Shown one piece after another: positions 1 to 5,865 of a DNA stretch of 6,612 nt (the first letter of the stretch is position 1; the number at the start of each line of letters is the position of its first letter). Below the pieces are notes generated by a model, which saw only the letters and a program-made list of their open reading frames with translations, was not told the origin of the DNA and searched no databases. Where the stretch lies: assembly GCA_946413885.1 (NCBI GenBank), contig CAMKMK010000129.1:1-6612 (forward strand), in the 5' to 3' direction. The position numbers and the translations under genes are program-made. This DNA comes from an uncultured Prevotellaceae bacterium. Lineage in GTDB: Bacteria; Bacteroidota; Bacteroidia; Bacteroidales; Bacteroidaceae.

Positions 1-537
1 CTGCTTACTGGCGAGGCCAACTTCAGCGCCAAGATGCCTTTCACCTATCCCAAGTACGTCAACAGCTTCGCCACCTATGACTACAAGCCTTGCGAGAACG
101 TAGCCACGATGGATGGTGCCTACAACTACGATGCTGTGATGGATGTGCAATATCCCTTTGGTGCTGGCTTGAGCTATACCACTTTTGCCTACAGCAACCT
201 GAAAGCTGACAAGGATGAGTTTCTGCCTGACGATGAGATTACCTTCAGCGTGGAGGTGAAGAATACAGGAAACGTAGCAGGAAGCGAGGCTGTTTTGCTC
301 TTTATCAGTGACATGGTGGCCACATTGACTCCTGACGTGAAGCGTTTGCGTGGTTTCGAGAAGGTGACTTTACAACCTGGCGAAACCACTTCTGTCAGCC
401 TGACGGTAAAGGCAAACGACTTGGCTTTCGTGGATAATGATGGTGATTGGTTGTTGGAGGAAGGGGACTTCCGTGCTGCCATAGGTGACCAACACATTAC
501 CTTCAAATGCAACACGACAAAGAAGGTCACAAGATAG
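1..537 (+). CDS. Glycoside hydrolase family 3 beta-glycosidase, C-terminal part (5' truncated by window)
   Basis: Reading frame 1 is open from the first base to TAG at 535-537, giving the last 178 residues of a larger protein; the start lies outside the window. The segment GEANFSAKMPFTYPK near the beginning corresponds to the end of the GH3 (alpha/beta)6 sandwich domain, normally of the form NPSGKLPxTFP. YPFGAGLSYTTF (about codons 53-64) is the GH3 hallmark that precedes the last domain. The remainder is a fibronectin III-like domain: VKNTGNVAGSEAVLLF, then KRLRGFEKVTLQPGE, then WLLEEGDFRAAIGD. GH3 enzymes of this build are mostly exo-acting beta-glucosidases or beta-xylosidases; the catalytic Asp and acid/base are upstream, so specificity cannot be read here. 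The next gene, 69 bp away on the same strand, is a GH31 enzyme, so the two are probably co-transcribed. Family call is firm; the substrate is inference. Confidence 0.93.
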   Translation: MLTGEANFSAKMPFTYPKYVNSFATYDYKPCENVATMDGAYNYDAVMDVQYPFGAGLSYTTFAYSNLKADKDEFLPDDEITFSVEVKNTGNVAGSEAVLLFISDMVATLTPDVKRLRGFEKVTLQPGETTSVSLTVKANDLAFVDNDGDWLLEEGDFRAAIGDQHITFKCNTTKKVTR

Positions 538-544
538 CATTCTT

Positions 545-573
545 TCTCCCATAAAGAATAATTTCTTGGGAGA
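545..573 (+). other. Intercistronic stem-loop between GH3 and GH31
   Basis: TCTCCCA (545-551) is perfectly complementary to TGGGAGA (567-573). Inside this 7-bp stem, after a 3-nt bulge, AGAA (555-558) can pair with TTCT (563-566), leaving a TAAT loop. No T-run follows, so it is not a classical intrinsic terminator. In an operon such a hairpin could protect the upstream 3' end or set the relative expression of the two genes; that role is inference. No TAnnTTTG promoter element is visible in this 69-bp gap, which fits read-through from GH3 into GH31. Confidence 0.4.
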
Positions 574-606
574 TCTTATACGAGAAATAATATCATCAAA
601 CGGAAC

Positions 607-3600
607 ATGAAAAGATTCTCGAGACTGATGGGAACAATGGGACTGCTCGTCCTGACAGCCTGCGGAAATACGGCAGACGCACCTGACGGCGTGGTGGTTC
701 ACGTGAGGCATCCCCACCAGACAGAGGATACGCCCCTCAAGATGGTCAGGCTCCAAGTGTTGGGCGAGAAGATAATCCGTGTGACTGCCACCGTTGAGGA
801 GAGATTCGCTGACAGGCAGAGCCTCATTATTGTGCCTCAGCAGAAGAACGTGTCGTATGAGGTGGAAGAACACGATGATACCGTGACTTTGACGACTCGA
901 AAGATGAAAGTCAACGTGTTGTCTTCCACTGGCAAAGTCTGGTTCACGGATCTGGAAGGAAATCTTATCCTGAGCGAGACGGAAAGCGAAAGCAAGACTT
1001 TCCGTCCCTATGAGACAGAGCAGATGTTGGCCAATGGGAAAGCCCAGCAGTACCACGGATGGACTACCCGTTTGGTCTTCGATTCTCCAGCGGATGAAGC
1101 CTTCTATGGACTCGGGCAGCACCAGGCGGACGAGTGGAACTACAAGGGACGCAACGAGGAACTCTTCCAGTACAATACCAAAGTGAGCGTGCCTTTTGTG
1201 GTGAGCAGCCGAAATTATGGCGTGTTGCTGGACAGCTACTCGCTCTGCCGCTTTGGTAACCCAAAGGATTACAGCCAGTTGCAGGACATCTTCACCCTCT
1301 ACGACAAAGAAGGGGAGGAAGGTGCCTTGACAGGTACCTACACCTCGCCTGACAGGGAAACGCTTGTCCGCCGCGAGGACAGCCTCTACTTCGAGAACCT
1401 GAAATCCATCAGGAACCTGCCTGACTTCCCTCTCTACAATGCCAAAGTAAGCTACGAGGGCGAACTGGAGCCTAAGGAAAGTGGCGAATACCATTTCATA
1501 CATTATTATAGTGGCTACCAGCAGATTTACATTGACGGGAAACCCATCTACTCCATGCTGACGCAACAGGATGCTCCCATTTGGCGGACTGCCTGGAATC
1601 CCAATGCCAGGAAATTCAGCATGCAGATGGAGGCTGGCAAGCGTTATCCCCTCAGGGTGGAATGGACTCCTGATGGAGACGAAGCTTACTGCGGACTCCG
1701 TGCCCTGGCTCCTGTGGGCAGCGAGGAGCAGCAGAAACTCTCCCTGTGGAGCGAGATGTCGCAACAGTTGGATTATTATTTCGTATGGGGCAACGATTTG
1801 GATGAGGTCATTCATGGGTATCGCACGTTGACGGGCAAGGCACAGGTGATGCCTCGCTGGCTGATGGGCTACTGGCAGAGTCGTGAGCGATACAAGACCC
1901 AGAGCGAAATATTGGATGCGCTTGACGGTTTCCGCACTCGTCAGCTACCCATCGACAACATCGTGATGGACTGGAACTATTGGGTGCTGGACAGTTGGGG
2001 AGCCTTCGAGTTCGACCCAGACCGATTCAGCGACCCTAAAGGGATGATTGACACCATACATGCCAATCATGCCAAGATCATGATCAGTTGTTGGCCCAAA
2101 TACTATCTGACGGTGGATAACTTCAAGGAACTCAACGACAAGGGATATATCTACCAGCAGAGCATACGCGACAGCCTCAACGATTGGTTAGGTTTCAAAT
2201 ATGCATTCTATGATGCCTATGCTCCTGAGGCACGAAAGATTTTCTGGCGCCAACTCTACGAGAAACTGGGCATGATAGGTATGGATGCCTGGTGGATGGA
2301 TGCTTCTGAGCCTAACGTACGAGACTGTACAGATATGCCTTATCGAAAACTGCTTTGCGGACCTACGGAATATGGCTGTAGCGACGAGTTTTTCAATGCC
2401 TACAGTATCGTGAATGCTGAGGCTATCTACGATGGTCAACGTGGTTATGAGACAGCTCTGGAAGAACATCGAAAGATTTCTGACGAGGAGGTCAGCAGCA
2501 CATGGCTGCAAGAGCATGCAACATGGAACCAAAACGGATACGGCAACACTTTCAGTCCAGACAATACTCGTGTCTTTCTCTTGACCCGCAACGGCTTTGC
2601 TGGAGAGCAACGTTACAGCACAGCCACATGGAGCGGCGATATAGGTACCCGTTGGGAAGACATGAAGGCACAGATAACAGCAGGTCTGAATTTCAGTATA
2701 GCAGGTATTCCTTTCTGGAGCCAGGACATTGGCGGATTCTCAGTAGAAAAACGATTCGAGGCTGCCCAGCGGCTTTTCGACGAGACAGGAAAGGAAAATG
2801 CTGACCTGAAGGAATGGCGTGAACTGAATGCCCGCTGGCATCAATGGGGAGCCTTCACTCCCATGTATCGCGCTCATGGCCAGTTCCCTTATCGCGAGCC
2901 CTGGAACATCGCTCCTGAAGGACATCCTGCCTATGAGAGCATTCGCTACTATCTGGAACTTCGCTACCGCCTGATGCCCTATCTCTACAGTATGGCTGGA
3001 TGGGTACATTTCCAGGATTATACCATCTTGCGTCCTTTGGTGATGAGTTACGGCTATGATGAGAACGTGAAGAACATTGGCGACCAATTCATGTTTGGGC
3101 CTTCATTGATGGTGAATCCCGTTTATACCTATGGGGCACGGTCTCGCGAGGTTTACTTCCCCAGCGGGCACATCTGGTATGACTTCTATACGGGTAAGAT
3201 AGTAAGTCAGGGTGGAGAGAAGAAAATCGTGGAGGCTCCCTACGGCCGTGTCCCTGTCTTCGTCCCCAGCGGTACCGTCCTGCCCTTTGGACCCGCCATG
3301 CAATGGAGTGATGAGAAGCAAGCCGACAACATTCGCCTTTATGTTTATCAAGGCAGCAACACGAAGGGTGATTTTGTTCTCTACGAAGACGAGAACACCA
3401 ATTATGGATACGAGGCTGGTCGCTATGCGATGATCCCCATATCGTACGAGGAAGCTTCCCAAAGCCTGACTATTGGCGATTGTCAAGGCGAGTTTCCTGG
3501 TATGCTGAAGGAACGCATCTTCACCGTTGTCTTCGTTTCTCCAGATAATCCCCAACCTTACAATCCTGAAGAAGAAGGAATCGAAGTGAAATACGAAGGC

Positions 3601-3642
3601 AAAAAGATAGTGTCAAGATTTCAGAATACGCTTGCTTCATAA
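607..3642 (+). CDS. PA14-containing GH31 lipoprotein, probable alpha-xylosidase
   Basis: A 1011-residue enzyme of family GH31, retaining exo-alpha-glycosidases. The ATG at 607 gives a lipoprotein signal: basic MKRF, a hydrophobic core and lipobox LTAC with Cys19 as lipidation site. An N-terminal beta-sandwich (about 25-238, with FYGLGQHQ at 166-173) is interrupted by a PA14-like insert (about 239-369, including GEYHFIHYYSGYQQIYIDGK) and resumes to about 412. The catalytic barrel starts at MPRW (415-418) and has DWNYW (455-459), nucleophile Asp565 in WWMDASEP, and acid/base Asp678 in WSGDI. C-terminal beta domains follow; about 907-975 resembles DUF5110. PA14 inserted at this place is characteristic of xyloglucan alpha-xylosidases such as Cellvibrio Xyl31A and Bacteroides ovatus BoGH31, where it lines the active-site entrance. 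It probably removes alpha-1,6-xylose from xyloglucan oligosaccharides, with the upstream GH3 then removing glucose. Family and catalytic residues are well supported; alpha-glucosidase activity remains an alternative. Confidence 0.93.
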   Translation: MKRFSRLMGTMGLLVLTACGNTADAPDGVVVHVRHPHQTEDTPLKMVRLQVLGEKIIRVTATVEERFADRQSLIIVPQQKNVSYEVEEHDDTVTLTTRKMKVNVLSSTGKVWFTDLEGNLILSETESESKTFRPYETEQMLANGKAQQYHGWTTRLVFDSPADEAFYGLGQHQADEWNYKGRNEELFQYNTKVSVPFVVSSRNYGVLLDSYSLCRFGNPKDYSQLQDIFTLYDKEGEEGALTGTYTSPDRETLVRREDSLYFENLKSIRNLPDFPLYNAKVSYEGELEPKESGEYHFIHYYSGYQQIYIDGKPIYSMLTQQDAPIWRTAWNPNARKFSMQMEAGKRYPLRVEWTPDGDEAYCGLRALAPVGSEEQQKLSLWSEMSQQLDYYFVWGNDLDEVIHGYRTLTGKAQVMPRWLMGYWQSRERYKTQSEILDALDGFRTRQLPIDNIVMDWNYWVLDSWGAFEFDPDRFSDPKGMIDTIHANHAKIMISCWPKYYLTVDNFKELNDKGYIYQQSIRDSLNDWLGFKYAFYDAYAPEARKIFWRQLYEKLGMIGMDAWWMDASEPNVRDCTDMPYRKLLCGPTEYGCSDEFFNAYSIVNAEAIYDGQRGYETALEEHRKISDEEVSSTWLQEHATWNQNGYGNTFSPDNTRVFLLTRNGFAGEQRYSTATWSGDIGTRWEDMKAQITAGLNFSIAGIPFWSQDIGGFSVEKRFEAAQRLFDETGKENADLKEWRELNARWHQWGAFTPMYRAHGQFPYREPWNIAPEGHPAYESIRYYLELRYRLMPYLYSMAGWVHFQDYTILRPLVMSYGYDENVKNIGDQFMFGPSLMVNPVYTYGARSREVYFPSGHIWYDFYTGKIVSQGGEKKIVEAPYGRVPVFVPSGTVLPFGPAMQWSDEKQADNIRLYVYQGSNTKGDFVLYEDENTNYGYEAGRYAMIPISYEEASQSLTIGDCQGEFPGMLKERIFTVVFVSPDNPQPYNPEEEGIEVKYEGKKIVSRFQNTLAS
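3611..3628 (+). repeat. 18-bp direct repeat, copy 1 (in the GH31 3' end)
   Basis: TGTCAAGATTTCAGAATA here matches TGTAAAGATTTCAGAATA at 3897-3914 in 17 of 18 positions, with an uninterrupted 14-bp core AAGATTTCAGAATA. The copy lies within the last codons of GH31. The two copies bracket the stem-loop and the whole 22-bp array. Confidence 0.7.
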
Positions 3643-3645
3643 GAA

Positions 3646-3681
3646 GAAGGAGGTCTGACAACATCTTGGCCAACCTCCTTC
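3646..3681 (+). terminator. Stem-loop directly after GH31 stop
   Basis: GAAGGAGGT (3646-3654) pairs perfectly over 9 bp with ACCTCCTTC (3673-3681), with an 18-nt loop that contains the palindrome TTGGCCAA (3666-3673, its last base shared with the stem). It starts 3 nt after the GH31 stop codon. No T-run follows the second arm, so intrinsic termination is uncertain; an mRNA 3'-end stabiliser is equally possible. The left arm contains AAGGAGGT, a strong Shine-Dalgarno-like string, but no start codon follows at a useful distance. Confidence 0.4.
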
Positions 3682-3766
3682 CAAGAAGCATCCGCTTTGT
3701 CTAAGAAATTGACCTTCAAACAATTACAGCACATCTTCAGCAAACATCCAGTCCCTTTGGAAAAGA

Positions 3767-3864
3767 CAACGTGTTGAAACTCGAATTTCAACGTGTTGAA
3801 ACTGCAAAGTCAACATGTTGATTTCTCCAACTCAACACGTTCTTCCTCCCCTTTCAACATGTTG
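3767..3864. repeat. Five-unit array of CAACRTGTTG dyads, exact 22-bp period
   Basis: Ten-base dyads start at 3767 (CAACGTGTTG), 3789 (CAACGTGTTG), 3811 (CAACATGTTG, a perfect palindrome), 3833 (CAACACGTTC) and 3855 (CAACATGTTG). All four steps are exactly 22 bp. The first two units share 15 bp (CAACGTGTTGAAACT); otherwise the 12-bp spacers diverge, so the dyads and their spacing are what is conserved. Unit 4 is in the reverse orientation with one mismatch, so the array is roughly mirror-symmetric about unit 3. Between dyads, flanking half-sites form further inverted repeats, for example TTGAAA (3774-3779) with TTTCAA (3786-3791). The array could be a multi-site protein target or a folded RNA or DNA element. 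I do not recognise it as a named repeat family. Confidence 0.85.
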
Positions 3865-3896
3865 CGTCCCAAAGAGCCTCTTGAAGAGATTGAATT

Positions 3897-3914
3897 TGTA
3901 AAGATTTCAGAATA
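3897..3914 (+). repeat. 18-bp direct repeat, copy 2 (intergenic)
   Basis: Partner of the copy at 3611-3628, offset by 286 bp, with one mismatch (A instead of C at the fourth position). The similarity stops sharply on both sides. It lies 32 bp beyond the last dyad of the 22-bp array. Confidence 0.7.
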
Positions 3915-4026
3915 TTCGGATTACACATTCACCCTTGTTTGCCAAATTGTCACGATGTAGAAGGAGAAGAGCGAAACCTCATCTCTCAAACCTGTTTTTA
4001 GGGAAAAGGAAATCAAGGGCATAAGA

Positions 4027-4056
4027 AAGGGGATATGTCGATTGGCACACCCCCTT
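4027..4056. terminator. Possible bidirectional terminator between convergent genes
   Basis: AAGGGG (4027-4032) is complementary to CCCCTT (4051-4056), with inner pairing possible between TGT (4036-4038) and ACA (4047-4049). On the + strand a T-rich tract (GTTTTTG) follows about 10 nt later. On the - strand the sequence after the hairpin is TCTTAT. It lies about 25 nt past the stop codon of the minus-strand lipoprotein gene, a normal place for its terminator. The stem is short, so the call is moderate. Confidence 0.4.
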
Positions 4057-4081
4057 AAATTGAACGTTTTTGTTATTGCAA

Positions 4082-4561
4082 TTATTGTCTAGCAAATTTC
4101 TGATAAGGAGAGAAATAAAACATGGCTCCGTTCGCTACGGCTTCTTCCAAAGTCTTGCTTATAATGGTCATGGTGTTACCTTTTATCCAGCAATGATGCA
4201 GCTTACTATGGCCATCAGGATAAGTGATTGATATGTAGCCATTGAGTTCTCCTTCTTCCTTTACCCAACCATCTTCAATAGAAAAAATGTTCTTGTAGTG
4301 TTTGTAACGTTCTTCTACACCTATGTCACAAATGTATTCATACGAATAGTTGGATTTGAACTCGTATATTTCGGTTACATTATCTAAAAGCCTTCCCGCT
4401 TGTTCGACAAGTTTCCATTTTCCGACAATGCCCTTTCTTTCTGTCTGTTGACTTTGTGGATTGTCCTGTTGACTTTGTGGACCGTCCTCTACCTCGCTTG
4501 AACATGCTGTGAATCCTAGAATAAGCAGTAATGCACAAAGAATTAATTTAAACGTTTTCAT
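4082..4561 (-). CDS. Small lipoprotein with lipocalin-like domain, function unknown
   Basis: A 159-residue protein. The N-terminus MKTFKLILCALLLILGFTAC is a lipoprotein signal peptide with lipobox FTAC and Cys20 as lipidation site. The Ser/Glu/Asp residues after the Cys (SSEVEDG) resemble the acidic export signal of surface lipoproteins in Bacteroidota, so outer-surface display is possible but inferred. A Gln-rich linker (26-39) consists of two 7-residue repeats, DGPQSQQ and DNPQSQQ. From about residue 44, IVGKWKLVEQ followed by Y/F-rich strands (IYEFKSNYSYEYICD) and a final ISITYPDGHSKLHHCWIKGNTMTII resembles the lipocalin-like domains common in Bacteroidota lipoproteins. These are widespread and mostly uncharacterised, so no specific role is claimed. 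It lies 199 bp downstream of ddh on the same strand and has its own -7-like element, so it is probably transcribed separately. The lipoprotein call is firm; the fold assignment is tentative. Confidence 0.85.
   Translation of the reverse strand: MKTFKLILCALLLILGFTACSSEVEDGPQSQQDNPQSQQTERKGIVGKWKLVEQAGRLLDNVTEIYEFKSNYSYEYICDIGVEERYKHYKNIFSIEDGWVKEEGELNGYISITYPDGHSKLHHCWIKGNTMTIISKTLEEAVANGAMFYFSPYQKFARQ
4445..4486. repeat. 21-bp tandem duplication inside the lipoprotein gene
   Basis: CTGTTGACTTTGTGGATTGTC (4445-4465) is followed directly by a second copy (4466-4486) differing at two adjacent bases (TT to CC). It is in frame and encodes the 7-residue repeats DGPQSQQ and DNPQSQQ in the linker just after the lipidation site. 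A 21-bp unit keeps the frame, so copy-number change would only alter linker length. Confidence 0.85.
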
Positions 4562-4583
4562 AATTTCAAGGTTTTTTCGGCAG

Positions 4584-4617
4584 CAAATTTACGTCTTTTT
4601 TTCAATTGTACAACAAA
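4584..4617 (-). promoter_or_regulatory. Bacteroidota-type promoter for the small lipoprotein
   Basis: Read on the minus strand, 4591-4584 is TAAATTTG, a full match to the -7 consensus TAnnTTTG. Upstream, 4617-4611 reads TTTGTTG, offering a -33 TTTG-like element at a spacing of 19 bp (TTG at 4613-4611) or 22 bp (TTTG at 4617-4614). The implied start would leave a leader of roughly 15-20 nt before the ATG at 4561. It is a match by eye only; A/T-rich DNA produces chance matches. Confidence 0.5.
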
Positions 4618-4760
4618 TATCTGGTAATATTTACTTATTAGAAGAAAAAAACTATAAAATCCAAAGAAAAAGTCATTCCTTTACTCATAATCGAGTTTCG
4701 AAATGGCTTTTCCGACTACAAGAATGTCTTATCGCGACTTTATCAACCTCCTATAACGGA

Positions 4761-5660
4761 TTATACCAAATGCTTGATAATCTCTTCGCGATCACCTGGG
4801 AGATAATCGATGACAGGAATCTCAATCATGGTGTAGGCTCCAGGCTGCTGCTTCATGGTGGCACGAGCCACATTGACCAACACCTGAGCCGTCAGAGCCG
4901 GATTGTTGATCTTCATGTTGAACTCAAAAAGCTGGTTATGGGTCTGGCCACTCACTCCCTTGCGAACCAAGTTCACACCATGCCCCACGTCGTTAATGTC
5001 TGCCACGCAAGGAACCTGATTGACATGTGTCTCATCGTTCACGAAATAAGGATCAGACTTGATGGCTTTCTCCACCGTCTTGAAATCTGCACCCTCCTCA
5101 AGTTCCACATATACCATACGACGATGGATACCTGTGCCTAAAGGAATAGTCACGCTGAGTGCATCTCGTACACCAGGGATAGCACGAACGGCCACGCTAT
5201 GACCCATTGAACGGCCAGGACCAAAGTTGGTATAAGAGATCCCTCGAGGAGCCAAACTCTCCATCAGAGTACGAACCACACTATCGGATCCAGGGTCCCA
5301 TCCTGCAGAGATAATGCTGACGGCTCCGCCCTTCTTGGCTGCCGCATCCAAACTGCGACGCAGGTCAACAATCTGGGTATGAATATCGAAACTATCCACC
5401 GTATTAATACCCTGAGCCAATATCTCCAGCGCATACTTCTCCACACTACGGGTAGGCGTAGCCAAAATGGCCACATCAACCTTGCCCAATTCCTTGATAT
5501 CCTTCACTACGGCATAGTCAGCCAATTCAGCAGGCTTGTTCTCTGCTCCATTGCGACGCACTACGCCAGCTATCTCCATGTCAGGCGCTACCTGCAAGGC
5601 CTGCAGGGCATACCGACCAATGTTGCCATATCCAACTACAGCGACTCTGATTTTTCCCAT
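4761..5660 (-). CDS. ddh: meso-Diaminopimelate D-dehydrogenase
   Basis: A 299-residue cytosolic NADPH-dependent oxidoreductase (EC 1.4.1.16) that makes meso-diaminopimelate in one step from tetrahydrodipicolinate, ammonia and NADPH, for lysine and peptidoglycan. The N-terminal Rossmann fold shows VAVVGYGNIGR (6-16). Substrate-domain motifs match the Corynebacterium glutamicum enzyme as I remember it: TVDSFDIH (87-94), SAGWDPGSDS (118-127), FGPGRSMGHS (146-155) with IPGV (161-164), and MKQQPGAYTMIEIP (269-282). H241 and N253 align with its substrate-binding His and Asn, and R181 probably with its Arg. The protein is about 20 residues shorter than that 320-residue enzyme, as in the shorter group known from Symbiobacterium. 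No other lysine-pathway gene is adjacent, so it looks like a stand-alone transcript between glycan-degradation genes. A -7-like element lies about 40 bp upstream of the start. The assignment is secure. Confidence 0.96.
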   Translation of the reverse strand: MGKIRVAVVGYGNIGRYALQALQVAPDMEIAGVVRRNGAENKPAELADYAVVKDIKELGKVDVAILATPTRSVEKYALEILAQGINTVDSFDIHTQIVDLRRSLDAAAKKGGAVSIISAGWDPGSDSVVRTLMESLAPRGISYTNFGPGRSMGHSVAVRAIPGVRDALSVTIPLGTGIHRRMVYVELEEGADFKTVEKAIKSDPYFVNDETHVNQVPCVADINDVGHGVNLVRKGVSGQTHNQLFEFNMKINNPALTAQVLVNVARATMKQQPGAYTMIEIPVIDYLPGDREEIIKHLV

Positions 5661-5701
5661 ATTTCTCTCTTATTGGTTATCCTTTCATTCTTTTTACTGC
5701 A

Positions 5702-5709
5702 CAAAAATA
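5702..5709 (-). promoter_or_regulatory. -7 promoter element for ddh
   Basis: On the minus strand 5709-5702 reads TATTTTTG, a full match to TAnnTTTG, 41 bp upstream of the ddh ATG, implying a leader of about 35 nt. A -33 TTTG is not present at the usual 19-21 bp spacing; the nearest is TTTC at 5737-5734, 24 bp away. Purine-rich AAGAGAGAAAT stands immediately before the start codon. Confidence 0.4.
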
Positions 5710-5773
5710 CACTTTTTCCATGAAATATGATGCGAAAGAATTGCAAAATTCGATTTTTTCAAAATAAATAATG

Positions 5774-5781
5774 TAACTTTA
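5774..5781 (+). promoter_or_regulatory. Weak candidate -7 element for the GH2 gene
   Basis: TAACTTTA matches TAnnTTTG at all fixed positions but the last. TTCG at 5749-5752 is a 3-of-4 match to a -33 TTTG at 21 bp spacing. It would give a leader of roughly 78 nt that includes the inverted repeat at 5793-5808. Evidence is weak. Confidence 0.25.
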
Positions 5782-5792
5782 AACCCGCAGAA

Positions 5793-5808
5793 CCTCATTT
5801 GCATGAGG
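5793..5808. promoter_or_regulatory. Perfect inverted repeat upstream of GH2 (possible operator or leader hairpin)
   Basis: CCTCAT (5793-5798) and ATGAGG (5803-5808) are exact reverse complements around a TTGC centre. The 16-bp dyad lies 57 bp before the GH2 start codon, in the 205-bp divergent region shared with ddh. Size and place suit an operator for a dimeric regulator, or a tetraloop hairpin in the GH2 leader; the sequence does not decide between them. Confidence 0.45.
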
Positions 5809-5865
5809 GAACAGCATCATAAGAGACGAAAATCAAACCATAACAATAATTTAAAAACACAGAAA

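Larger units (their letters stand above)
3643..4081. other. 439-bp non-coding region between convergent genes
   Basis: This gap separates the GH31 stop from the stop of the minus-strand lipoprotein gene, so both flanking genes end here. It contains a 9-bp stem-loop (3646-3681), a five-unit 22-bp repeat array (3767-3864), the second copy of an 18-bp direct repeat (3897-3914) and a possible bidirectional terminator (4027-4056). I found no convincing gene. The 22-bp period is not a multiple of three and the units diverge outside the dyad, arguing against a coding repeat. I see nothing identifiable in 3915-4026. Confidence 0.8.

Noticed and set aside
370..1815. Long open frame (481 codons) on the minus strand opposite the GH3 end and GH31 start
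   Set aside because: It spans two genes that are clearly coding on the + strand, its translation shows no recognisable domain, and its composition is that of an antisense shadow of biased codons.
3767..3864. The array as a CRISPR
   Set aside because: Dyads of 10 bp with 12-bp spacers are far too short for CRISPR repeats and spacers, repeats vary between units, and no cas genes are seen.
3815..3901. 28-codon + strand frame beginning within the dyad array
   Set aside because: No ribosome-binding signal, low-complexity content, and the 22-bp repeat does not preserve frame.
3611..3914. Insertion sequence or MITE between the 18-bp direct repeats
   Set aside because: No terminal inverted repeats were found inside the direct repeats, no transposase is present, and 18 bp would be a long target duplication; kept only as a finding about possible insertion or duplication.
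4752..4765. TATAA/TTATA inverted repeat at the ddh stop codon as terminator
   Set aside because: Five A/T pairs only, overlapping the stop codon, with no T-run on the minus strand after it.
4509..5141. 210-codon + strand frame opposite the lipoprotein start and ddh
   Set aside because: It overlaps the secure ddh gene and the lipoprotein signal peptide on the other strand, and shows no family resemblance.
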